A stretch of DNA of 32,552 bases from NCBI GenBank assembly GCA_002441465.1, contig DJWE01000068.1, positions 1-32,552 on the forward strand. The letters are read 5' to 3'. Both the position numbers and the translations under genes were made by a program. The stretch is from Propionibacteriaceae bacterium UBA6238. Lineage in GTDB: Bacteria; Actinomycetota; Actinomycetes; Propionibacteriales; Propionibacteriaceae. The notes beneath the pieces are model-generated. The model saw nothing but the letters and a program-made list of their open reading frames with translations, did no database searches and was not told the DNA's origin. Below are positions 7,207 to 14,430 of this stretch, in pieces. Position 1 is the first letter of the stretch. Every line of letters begins with the position of its first letter.

Positions 7207-7755
7207 ATGACCACGTTGATGTCCCATCCGGTGCCGCGTGTGCCGCACGCCTGGCGCCTTGCCCCGGCTACCTCGCGGGTGACGCATCTGCGGGTTGTTG
7301 GCGACCACGGTGGCCGGTTCTTGCAGGTCATCGATCTGGAGAACATGGTCGGGGGTTACGCGACGCCTCAGAATGTGAGGCGGTTCGTGAAGTGGTACGC
7401 CGCTGCGGGGCTGACCCGTCCGGGTGACATGTGCATTGCTGCGGTGTCGCGCCGGTTTGCGACGTCTCTGTTCGAGGTGCCCGAGGGGTGGCTGCGGCGG
7501 GTGGCCGGCAACGAGAAGGACGCCGCCGACCGCATGCTGCTGGATGATTCGCCCACGGAGTGGGTGGCGTCGAGGTTCGACGGTCTTGTCATCGCGTCCG
7601 GCGATGGGGCCTTCGCGGATCTGGCGACCGGTTGTCGTGAGGCGGGGCTCCGAGTGACCACGGTGCGCGGGAAGGGCGCAATGTCCACGGCGTTGCACCT
7701 GGCCGGTCAGGAGCATGTGTCGGTGCCCGCACGTGTGCTCGCCCGAATGGCGTGA
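7207..7755 (+). CDS. NYN/PIN-like domain protein, putative ribonuclease
   Basis: The start at 7207 has AAGGAG 7 bases upstream; the frame opens at 7180 but without a ribosome-binding site. The 182-aa protein shows the NYN (PIN-like) pattern: 'VIDLENMVG' (D43, E45, N46) at the first strand, 'GNEKDAADRMLLDD' (D105, D108) in the middle, and 'IASGDGAFADLA' (D133, D138) followed by 'GLRVTTVRG'. These acidic residues form the metal-binding site in active members, so RNA cleavage is likely (family knowledge). It is the first gene of the cargo island and has motif copy 1 upstream. The next gene starts within 7 bases. Confidence 0.82.
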   Translation: MTTLMSHPVPRVPHAWRLAPATSRVTHLRVVGDHGGRFLQVIDLENMVGGYATPQNVRRFVKWYAAAGLTRPGDMCIAAVSRRFATSLFEVPEGWLRRVAGNEKDAADRMLLDDSPTEWVASRFDGLVIASGDGAFADLATGCREAGLRVTTVRGKGAMSTALHLAGQEHVSVPARVLARMA

Positions 7756-7761
7756 TCAGTG

Positions 7762-8559
7762 ATGGTTGACGACGTCGCGGGCCTGCTGGTGTTCCTGGCG
7801 GGTCTGGTCCTCATCTTCCGCGTCATCTTCCGGGGGTTCCCGGCGTTGGCGCTTCCCCAACGTGGTCGACCACGAAAGGGCATGCCCTCCCCTGGCGCGT
7901 TCCTGGCTGGCGGGTTGGTGGTCGTGGGCTTGGCCCAGCTCGCACTGGTTCCCTCTGATGGAGTCAATCCGGTGACGCCTTTCGGGGCTGCGGTGGGTGT
8001 GCTCGCCGTGTTCCTCACGACTGGTGGCTGGCTGCGTCGAGTCGCGGCATGGGCCTTCACGGTGCTAGGTGCCGTGGCCTCCCTTCCGGCAGTTGTCAGC
8101 CTGGTGACCGCTCCCGAGTGTGGGACGCAGCTCCCACTGGTGGCGCGTCTCGCGTCGGCAGCGATGCTGGCTGTGTTCGCGGTGGTGGGGGTGGTGGTCG
8201 CGGTCATCTCGGGTAGGACGAACAGTCTGATGGGCTTGGGGTGGTTCGGCGCGGTGGAGGTTCTAGCGTTCCTGCAGACCCCCGGCGGGCTCAGCATTCT
8301 CGACCTCGGGGGATGGTCCATGGTCGCGGGCCCACTGGCGGCCGCTGTATTGGGATTCCTTGGCGCGCGGCGGCCGGAGCTGGTGATCGGCGCGGCGACC
8401 GTGGCGATCCTGGTCAGCCAGATCGGCCTGGCCGAGTCCGGTCTGGGCTGCGCGATCATGCCGGGCGCTGCTGAGCGTGCGGTCGCGTTGGTGGCTGTGC
8501 CCTACGTCGGCACCTTCGCCGTCGTCTGGCTCCTCACTCATTGGCTGCTGCGGCGGTGA
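7762..8559 (+). CDS. Polytopic membrane protein of unknown function
   Basis: A 265-aa protein made almost entirely of hydrophobic helices, about eight or nine predicted membrane spans from 'GLLVFLAGLVLIFRVIF' at the N-terminus to 'YVGTFAVVWLLTHWLL' at the C-terminus. A basic loop near residues 34-42 (PQRGRPRKG) is probably cytoplasmic. No transporter motif is recognised. It follows the NYN gene by 6 bases without its own ribosome-binding site, so translation is probably coupled. A GTG at 7759 is an equally possible start. Confidence 0.75.
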   Translation: MVDDVAGLLVFLAGLVLIFRVIFRGFPALALPQRGRPRKGMPSPGAFLAGGLVVVGLAQLALVPSDGVNPVTPFGAAVGVLAVFLTTGGWLRRVAAWAFTVLGAVASLPAVVSLVTAPECGTQLPLVARLASAAMLAVFAVVGVVVAVISGRTNSLMGLGWFGAVEVLAFLQTPGGLSILDLGGWSMVAGPLAAAVLGFLGARRPELVIGAATVAILVSQIGLAESGLGCAIMPGAAERAVALVAVPYVGTFAVVWLLTHWLLRR

Positions 8560-8578
8560 GGACATCGCCTCACCTCGT

Positions 8579-8608
8579 GTGCATAAACCGGGTGCGGGAC
8601 GCGTGCAT
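8579..8608 (+). promoter_or_regulatory. Bipartite promoter-like motif, copy 2
   Basis: GTGCATAA (8579-8586), a 14-base spacer, then GCGTGCAT (8601-8608); the second box begins 61 bases before the ATG at 8662. It lies in the short gap after the membrane protein gene, so it would give the 8662 and 9508 genes their own transcript. Confidence 0.75.
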
Positions 8609-8661
8609 GTGGATATGGGGATCCTGCGGCCACTCAGCCGCACCGAGAAAGGAGAATCGTG

Positions 8662-9492
8662 ATGGCAACGACCACAGCGCGTACTCGTGGATCGAATCCG
8701 ATGGACACCGCGACGATGCTGCGCCCTCCCAACAAGGCGCTGCGTTACGGGCTGGTGCGCCGCATGTCGGACGCGTTCGCTGGACACCGAGACGGTCGAG
8801 TGGACCTCCTGGCTATCCGCACCGTCGCAGACGGGCCCGATGAGGCCGCCGACAGCTCGGCGCAGCGTTCGAGCTCGTTGGACGATGGCGTGGCAGCGTC
8901 GCGGCGATGGTTGGCCCGCAATGAGGAGACCTACGCGGAGAGAGACCATCGTGAGTTCCTTGAGGCCCAGGTCGCCGTTGCTCCGCGGCGTTCGCGGCTC
9001 AGCGTGCTCGACATCGCCATTGAAGCCGCCCGGGCGGCGGAGAAGCGGTCCACGGACAGCCGAGCCACCCTGTCGGAGGCCCCGGCGGCCGACGCCCTCG
9101 CTCGGCGCGGTCCGGCCGAGGGCGCGGACTCCCCCGCAGTCATCGAGATGCGGCGGCGCGCGGAGCACACCCGCACGCTCGCAAGCGCCGATGCCGCCAT
9201 CGCACAAGCACGAATGGGTACCGGCGTACTGCTGGAAGAGCGCGCGGAGCTGATCACAAGTCTCCATGCGGCCTTCGAAGCTCAGGTCACCCGGTCTGAG
9301 CGGCTGCGGTCCTTCCACAGCCGCCGGGCCATGACCTACCTACGCGGGTTCCGCCGCGTGATCATCCGCAACCACCCCGACCCGGCATCGCTCCGCCTCC
9401 CAGTGGCGACCATCCCTGCCCCCGAGTGGACCCTCGGCCCCTGCCCGTGGACACCCCGAACAGACCAGCTGACCCTGCTTCGGCAGATCTGA
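8662..9492 (+). CDS. Helical, charged cytoplasmic protein of unknown function
   Basis: AAAGGAG stands 7 bases before the ATG at 8662; a GTG directly before it (8659) is less well spaced. The 276-aa product is Ala/Arg/Glu-rich with long predicted helices, for example around residues 105-135 ('SVLDIAIEAARAAEKRS') and 160-215 ('MRRRAEHTRTLASADAAIAQ' in pattern), compatible with coiled coil. It ends in a Pro/Trp-rich tail ('PAPEWTLGPCPWTP'). No signal peptide or membrane span. The 9508 gene follows by 15 bases. Function is not recognisable; its promoter motif ties it to the sigma module. Confidence 0.65.
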   Translation: MATTTARTRGSNPMDTATMLRPPNKALRYGLVRRMSDAFAGHRDGRVDLLAIRTVADGPDEAADSSAQRSSSLDDGVAASRRWLARNEETYAERDHREFLEAQVAVAPRRSRLSVLDIAIEAARAAEKRSTDSRATLSEAPAADALARRGPAEGADSPAVIEMRRRAEHTRTLASADAAIAQARMGTGVLLEERAELITSLHAAFEAQVTRSERLRSFHSRRAMTYLRGFRRVIIRNHPDPASLRLPVATIPAPEWTLGPCPWTPRTDQLTLLRQI

Positions 9493-9507
9493 CGAAAGGA
9501 ACCTCCC

Positions 9508-10185
9508 ATGCTCAATCCCTTCTCTCGACGGCGCCGCCAACCCACCTCTGACCCGGCCCGGGTCGTAGACCTGGCCGCATGGAATGACAGAGGCAGCAGC
9601 CCCATCACGACGATCGCCCGCCCCGACTCCCTCTCACCGATCGATCACACCCTGCCCGCGATCGACCCGAACATCACCGACGCCCGGGCCGCTGTCGAGC
9701 GGTTCGTCGCCGACCTGGCCAGCCACGGCGCCCTGGACCCCGGGACCGGGGATGCGCTGGACTACTGGATCGACGATCAGCTGGCCGAGTGGAAGACCGT
9801 GGTCGACGCCCAGGCCGAGGACAGGAGGAAGACCATGGCACGGCTCCTCAGCCAGCATGTGGAGAACCTCCAGTCCGCGGCAGTCGTCCTCGACGAGCTG
9901 CGAGTCAGCTTCGACAGCACTGACCGCACTGTCGCGCATTGGCGGGACCAGCTCAACGGCCATCCCGCGGCCCTGCCGCCCCGCAGCCTGACCTGGCGCG
10001 GGGATGCGGAGAAGTCATCGACGCTTCACGCCACTCCCACACTGCCGCCTGGACACCTCGCCCAGCTGCTGAGCCCCGACCCGAACCAGGGACCGAACCC
10101 GGTGATTCTGCACCCCGTGCATAACCGTGGACGTGGGGGCGTGGATGTGGGTAACGGTGACCCTGACCTGAAGGAGCCTTCATGA
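9508..10185 (+). CDS. Helical protein of unknown function
   Basis: A ribosome-binding site (GAAAGGAA) precedes the ATG at 9508. The 225-aa protein has a basic N-terminus (FSRRRRQ), a helical core (about residues 57-150: 'ARAAVERFVADLASHG', 'DDQLAEWKTVVDAQAEDRRKT' in pattern, 'AAVVLDELRVSFDST') that could form a bundle or coiled coil, and a low-complexity Pro-rich C-terminus. The last 23 codons contain the third promoter motif, and the stop overlaps the next gene's ATG (ATGA-type, 4 bases). Co-transcribed with the 8662 gene. Confidence 0.65.
   Translation: MLNPFSRRRRQPTSDPARVVDLAAWNDRGSSPITTIARPDSLSPIDHTLPAIDPNITDARAAVERFVADLASHGALDPGTGDALDYWIDDQLAEWKTVVDAQAEDRRKTMARLLSQHVENLQSAAVVLDELRVSFDSTDRTVAHWRDQLNGHPAALPPRSLTWRGDAEKSSTLHATPTLPPGHLAQLLSPDPNQGPNPVILHPVHNRGRGGVDVGNGDPDLKEPS
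10117..10146 (+). promoter_or_regulatory. Bipartite promoter-like motif, copy 3 (inside a coding end)
   Basis: GTGCATAA (10117-10124), a 14-base spacer, then GCGTGGAT (10139-10146). The second box begins 43 bases before the ATG at 10182. It lies entirely within the 3' end of the 9508 reading frame, yet keeps the same sequence and spacing as the intergenic copies, which argues for selection on the DNA signal. Confidence 0.7.
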
Positions 10186-11090
10186 CCGTCCTGCACCCGC
10201 TTCCCGCCGACGATCCAGGCGAACCGGCCCTCCAGCCGGTTCACAGGACCAGCGCCGCTACCGCGGCGCCGAGCCGGTGGGCGGCTCCTGAGAAGGCGGA
10301 CGAGTCCGTCTCGTCGTACCGCCTGAGCAGGTTCCTCGACTTCCTCGTGATCGCCGTGATCACCTTGGCCGGTGACCTGCCGCTGATCACGACGACCTTC
10401 AACCGTGTCGTGCGGGACAACCCAGCGATCTCGTGGGGTTTGGGGATCGCCCTGACCCTGGCGAGCGTGATGCTGGCGCTCACCGCCGGCGTCTACGCCC
10501 GCAAGTCCGTGACGCTGCCCAGTTCGGCCCGCGCCAACGCGGCCGTCACCAGCCTCCTGACCCTGGGGTGGCTACTCCTTGGCATCGGCCTGTTCACGCT
10601 GAGGTGGAACGCGGCCCAGTTCGCTCCCGCCGTGGTCGCTTACGAGGGAGCCGCCGACACGGCGGTAGCCGAAGCCGCGAAGGAACAACTCCTCGCTGTG
10701 GTGCTCGCCACGGTCTACGTCGCCACCGGCATCCTGGCGGCCATCGACGGTTACAAGAACACCAACCCCGCCGCAGCGGCCATGCGGGCAGCCCGTGCGA
10801 AGCGCGACAAGATCCTCCCGGACCTCCAGTTGCAGGAGGCGCGGGTAGCGCGGCTGAGCGAAAACCTGGCCGTCGCGACCCGTGAGTATACGAAACTCCC
10901 TGACGAGCGCACCATCGCTATCGAGTCACGTGAGGCACTGGCCGCCGAACTGAAGGCCTACGCGCGAGTCCTGATGGCCATCCACCTCGGTGACCCGTCC
11001 GCTACCGGGTTGGTCCGCCCACCCGACGAAGCTCCGGAGCAGCCGACTGATCCACAGGAAGGCTCACCTCGAGCAGAAGACGCCGAGTAG
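10182..11090 (+). CDS. Four-span membrane protein with cytoplasmic coiled coil
   Basis: AAGGAG lies 6 bases before the ATG at 10182. The 302-aa protein has a polar N-terminus (1-50), four predicted membrane spans (about 51-73, 83-105, 120-140 and 169-190), then a long charged helical segment (about 197-275, beginning 'AAMRAARAKRDKILPDLQLQ') compatible with coiled coil, and an acidic Pro/Glu tail. It resembles membrane sensors or scaffolds in layout, but I recognise no family. It has its own motif copy, so it would be switched on with the NYN protein, the 8662 protein and the lipoprotein. Confidence 0.7.
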   Translation: MTVLHPLPADDPGEPALQPVHRTSAATAAPSRWAAPEKADESVSSYRLSRFLDFLVIAVITLAGDLPLITTTFNRVVRDNPAISWGLGIALTLASVMLALTAGVYARKSVTLPSSARANAAVTSLLTLGWLLLGIGLFTLRWNAAQFAPAVVAYEGAADTAVAEAAKEQLLAVVLATVYVATGILAAIDGYKNTNPAAAAMRAARAKRDKILPDLQLQEARVARLSENLAVATREYTKLPDERTIAIESREALAAELKAYARVLMAIHLGDPSATGLVRPPDEAPEQPTDPQEGSPRAEDAE

Positions 11091-11185
11091 GGCATATCGG
11101 AGGGGTTGCCACATACCCCGGCCGCCCCTCCCGCGGGTGTTGCCGTGCCAGGCCATGCTCCAGACGCCCTAGATCTGGAGGTGCT

Positions 11186-11216
11186 GTGCATAAGTGCTCA
11201 CCTCATCCGCGTGCAT
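11186..11216 (+). promoter_or_regulatory. Bipartite promoter-like motif, copy 4
   Basis: GTGCATAA (11186-11193), a 15-base spacer, then GCGTGCAT (11209-11216), 56 bases before the ATG at 11265. This copy lies upstream of the OmpA-like lipoprotein and, in the absence of a visible terminator, of the whole sigma/anti-sigma/CHAT block. It may therefore give positive autoregulation (inference). Confidence 0.72.
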
Positions 11217-11264
11217 ACAGGTAGCGGGAACTATCCGTTCCCCCACGCAAGGAAGGACATCCCC

Positions 11265-12449
11265 ATGGCCCTCACTCCAATCGCCCGGCTGACACCGGTC
11301 ATCCTGGCCACCGCGACACTCGTTGCGGGCTGCACCGTGGCCAACAGCAACGAGCCCGTATGCGAACCGGCACCCGGACTGGTGGCCGTCGTGTCCGTCC
11401 ATCAGAACGTCCAAGCTCCCTCCGTGCACAGCACCCTGGGCTGCACCCTCGAGGCGACGATCGCCGCCGGGGAACCAATCGTGGTGGTCGGCGTGGACGG
11501 TACTCCCGACACCCTGCTGGCCCGAACCTTCGAGGTGACCGATGCCAACCCCGACGCCCGGCGCGACGACATCGCTGCAGCGACGGCAGCCGTCGTGAAC
11601 CTCATCAACACTGCGGAGGCCGACAGCGACGGTGCCAATCTCCTCATGGGAATCGGGATGGGCGCCGACCAAGCGCGAGCCCTCGGCGCCTCTAACGCTC
11701 ACATGATCATCATCGACTCCGGCGTCAGCGACATGGGGTTGAACATGACCCAGCCCGGGATGCTCGCCGCCCAGCCCGCTGAGGTCGCCGACTTCCTGGC
11801 GGCTTCGGGTTCCACGCTTGACCTCCAGGGATTCTCGGGCGAACTGGTCGGCTTCGGCTACGTCAGCGCCCCGCAGGACCAATTGCCCATCGCGGCGCAG
11901 AAGAACACGGTCGCGATCTGGACCGGCGTGCTTGAGTCATTCGGCATGACCGTCACCGTCACCCCCCTGGCCCGGACGGGTGCAGGCCCAGACACCGCGT
12001 ATACGACTCAGACCGTCGACGTGCCCGCTCCGTCGATGATGCCGATCGACGAGCCGTGGGAGGAGGCGGAGCCGCCAGATGTGGTCTACGACAGCACTTC
12101 CGCCCTCGGATTCCATGACGACTCCAACGAGTTGCTCGACCGGATTGCCGCAGCCGCAGAACTCGCGCCTGTCGCGCAATGGCTCGCGGCAGATACCGGC
12201 CGGTCAGTCCACATCGTCGGAACCACCGCCTCATACGGCACCAAGGAAGGCCAGGTAACGCGAAGCCTTGGTCGCGCCGAGACGATCAAGTCCCTGCTTG
12301 TAGCCGCTGGAGCTGATCCGACCCAGATCAGTACGGAGGGCGCCGGCTACACCGCCAATCCGCCCGATCGCACCGCCACCGGTGCCCATGACCCGGCCGC
12401 TGCGGCCCTCAACCGCACGGTGCATCTCATAGCTAGGCCCAACCCGTGA
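11265..12449 (+). CDS. OmpA-like-domain lipoprotein
   Basis: AAGGAAGG precedes the ATG at 11265; the frame opens at 11106 but runs through the promoter motif. The 394-aa protein starts with a lipoprotein signal peptide ending LVAGC (C23), so it should be anchored to the outer face of the membrane. A middle domain (about 35-260) contains 'HMIIIDSGVSDMG', possibly a vWA- or Rossmann-like fold. The C-terminus (about 285-394) has the OmpA/MotB peptidoglycan-binding pattern: 'VHIVGTTASYGT...EGQ..RSLGRAETIKSLL' then 'ISTEGAGY' and a final 'LNRTVHL'. Such domains bind peptidoglycan, so it could link the membrane response to the cell wall. The stop at 12449 lies 68 bases before the sigma gene. Confidence 0.8.
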   Translation: MALTPIARLTPVILATATLVAGCTVANSNEPVCEPAPGLVAVVSVHQNVQAPSVHSTLGCTLEATIAAGEPIVVVGVDGTPDTLLARTFEVTDANPDARRDDIAAATAAVVNLINTAEADSDGANLLMGIGMGADQARALGASNAHMIIIDSGVSDMGLNMTQPGMLAAQPAEVADFLAASGSTLDLQGFSGELVGFGYVSAPQDQLPIAAQKNTVAIWTGVLESFGMTVTVTPLARTGAGPDTAYTTQTVDVPAPSMMPIDEPWEEAEPPDVVYDSTSALGFHDDSNELLDRIAAAAELAPVAQWLAADTGRSVHIVGTTASYGTKEGQVTRSLGRAETIKSLLVAAGADPTQISTEGAGYTANPPDRTATGAHDPAAAALNRTVHLIARPNP

Positions 12450-12517
12450 CTGCTAAGACGCCGGTGGCAGGATCACGGGTAGGCACTCTATTCGTGCCGT
12501 GCAAGCGGAGGAACCAC

Positions 12518-13597
12518 ATGAGCCACCAAGCCGCTGTAGGGGCATCCCTCATCGCCCCCTGCCGCCGGGATCCATTTCTGCGCGTGTGCTTCGGCCCTCC
12601 AGATGCCTTGCCCCACGACATCACGCTGCCCAGCTATGAGCCAGAGGTTCACGCCCTTCATGATGCGGGCCACCACGGCACCCCGACCGATTCACCCGCC
12701 AAATGCCCGATCTGCCAGAAGATCGTGAACCACATCGTTGTGTGCCGACCCTGTCAAGCAACGCTCGTCCGGTGTGTCCAGGCCGACTGCCAGTCAGCTT
12801 GGAACCCCTTCGAGTCTCTCATTTCCCGAATCGCCAACGCCGCCGTCCGGACCCACTACAGCAAGGCTCCCGCCTTCCAGGATGAAGCTCGCGAGAAGGC
12901 TGCCCAGAAGGGCATGGAACTCGTCTTTCGCCACGACCCCGAGCGCATCCTTACCGACTCGGGCAACTTCACGGGGCTTCTGAAAACAGCGATGCGTAAT
13001 GAGGTCACGTCATTCTTCAGAAGAAAGACAACCGGGGAGGTGACATCACCCGGGGAAGACCATGGTGACGACAACGACCTGGATTCCTCCTCGCTCGTCG
13101 ACACCATCGGGAACTCCACGGATGGCTGGGAGGACCCGGCTCACGACCTGGTCGTCCAGGACGAGACGGTTCGCAACCTACAAACAGTGGTCGAGAACTA
13201 TTACCGCCAGCTCGGCGATGTCGACGCGCTCATATTCCGTCTTTGGTCTAATGGAAGAACCAACGACAACGAGATGTCATCCCAGACCGAGATCGCCGCT
13301 GCGCTCGCCCAGGCCCTCGAGGCCGACGGCGACGGAAAGCCGCAGGGAGAAGCCATGGGACCATCCCAGGCCACCGTCAGCAGGCGCATCACGGCCCTCA
13401 TAGAAGGGCTGGCCGCCTCCATGGACGATCCAACCAACGGGCTCGACTACACAACTCGCTCCCTCGCCCGCGAACTGTTCCTTGCGAACAAGCGGACACG
13501 ACGCACAGCGAAGGCACCTGCGACCGGTGATTCCCCCATCGTCGCAGAGGGCACCCACCCCACCACTCACGACAACTCCGAGAGCCATGATGCCTGA
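12518..13597 (+). CDS. Sigma-70/ECF-like sigma factor with N-terminal Cys-rich zinc module
   Basis: The ATG at 12518 has a near-ideal GGAGG 6 bases upstream; a GTG at 12446 overlapping the lipoprotein stop is less likely. The 359-aa protein has a polar N-terminus, a Cys cluster (C63, C66, C76, C79, C86, C91), a sigma region-2-like block (about 97-170; 'FTGLLKTAMRNEVTSFFRRK' matches the helix that contacts the -10 element), an acidic linker (172-215) and a region-4-like helix-turn-helix (about 222-298; 'TEIAAALA' then 'GPSQATVSRRITALIEGL'). A Lys/Arg-rich, disordered tail follows. It should direct RNA polymerase to dedicated promoters; the four GTGCATAA motifs nearby are the obvious candidates (inference). 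Its 3' end overlaps the anti-sigma-like gene by 11 bases. Confidence 0.78.
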   Translation: MSHQAAVGASLIAPCRRDPFLRVCFGPPDALPHDITLPSYEPEVHALHDAGHHGTPTDSPAKCPICQKIVNHIVVCRPCQATLVRCVQADCQSAWNPFESLISRIANAAVRTHYSKAPAFQDEAREKAAQKGMELVFRHDPERILTDSGNFTGLLKTAMRNEVTSFFRRKTTGEVTSPGEDHGDDNDLDSSSLVDTIGNSTDGWEDPAHDLVVQDETVRNLQTVVENYYRQLGDVDALIFRLWSNGRTNDNEMSSQTEIAAALAQALEADGDGKPQGEAMGPSQATVSRRITALIEGLAASMDDPTNGLDYTTRSLARELFLANKRTRRTAKAPATGDSPIVAEGTHPTTHDNSESHDA

Positions 13598-14429
13598 ACC
13601 GACCAAACCAGAGGTCACCGAATTCGAGGCCCTCCGCGCCAACCTGCAGCAGATCGCTGACCGACGAGGTGAGCCTGACGAAACCGATCCCAACTACATC
13701 GGAGACGGGCTGTGGCTCCGCGACATCGTGCGGGCCATCTACCGCGGCCCCCGAACCCTGACGCTTGCTGAGGCGATGCTCGCTTCCCCCCAAGCGCGCA
13801 GACTCCTGAGTCAGGCATGGACCGAGGATTGTCCACCCTCGGAGGTGATTGACGCATCAGTGGCATCACCCACGGGCACCCACGACCAGCAAGCCTTGGC
13901 GCGCAGCATCAGCCAGCTCCTGACCGCTTTGCATGCAACCAGCTGCCCGCGGTGCAAGCAACGTCTAGAACTTCTTGCCCGCGAAGTAGGGACAATGGAG
14001 AACCCAGACGTCGTCATCAAACGCTGGACCCTACTTCCCTCTTCGACAACACTCGCATCCCCAGTCCGAGGCCCCAGCAGCCGGACCGAGGTCGCCACCG
14101 ATAACGCGAGCCCGACCAGCGCCACCTTCTCAGTGGACAGCGCAGAGTTGTACGACACGCTGGTAGCCGTTCAGATGCGTGAACCCGTGTACCCGTCGTT
14201 GACTGTTCGTCGCCACGGCGACACCGTCACCGTACGGCTGGTCATCGCCGGAGGACTCTCCCCCACCGTACGCACAGTCACCGCGTACCTCACCACCTCC
14301 GACGGGGAGGTCTCCATTCCACTTGACCTGTCCCCGCGAGAAGAAGCAGACGTGGAGTTCACCGGCTCAGTACTCCTCCCCCCTGGGATCACCCTGAATC
14401 TAGGCTCGATCGACTTGGAGGCGAACTGA
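13587..14429 (+). CDS. Putative zinc-binding (ZAS-type) anti-sigma factor with C-terminal beta domain
   Basis: The frame is open from 13482, but the ATG at 13587, overlapping the sigma stop by 11 bases, gives the natural start. In the 280-aa product, residues 1-95 are helical, residues 100-135 carry H116-x3-C120-x2-C123 inside a helix pair ('LLTALHATSCPRCKQRLELLA'), the hallmark of zinc-binding anti-sigma domains. Residues about 147-187 are a Ser/Thr/Pro-rich flexible linker, and 188-280 are a beta-rich domain. No membrane span, so it is cytoplasmic. Its position between a sigma factor and a CHAT protease suggests that it holds the sigma factor inactive until cut (inference). The anti-sigma call rests on the motif plus context. 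Confidence 0.62.
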   Translation: MMPEPTKPEVTEFEALRANLQQIADRRGEPDETDPNYIGDGLWLRDIVRAIYRGPRTLTLAEAMLASPQARRLLSQAWTEDCPPSEVIDASVASPTGTHDQQALARSISQLLTALHATSCPRCKQRLELLAREVGTMENPDVVIKRWTLLPSSTTLASPVRGPSSRTEVATDNASPTSATFSVDSAELYDTLVAVQMREPVYPSLTVRRHGDTVTVRLVIAGGLSPTVRTVTAYLTTSDGEVSIPLDLSPREEADVEFTGSVLLPPGITLNLGSIDLEAN

Positions 14430-14430
14430 C

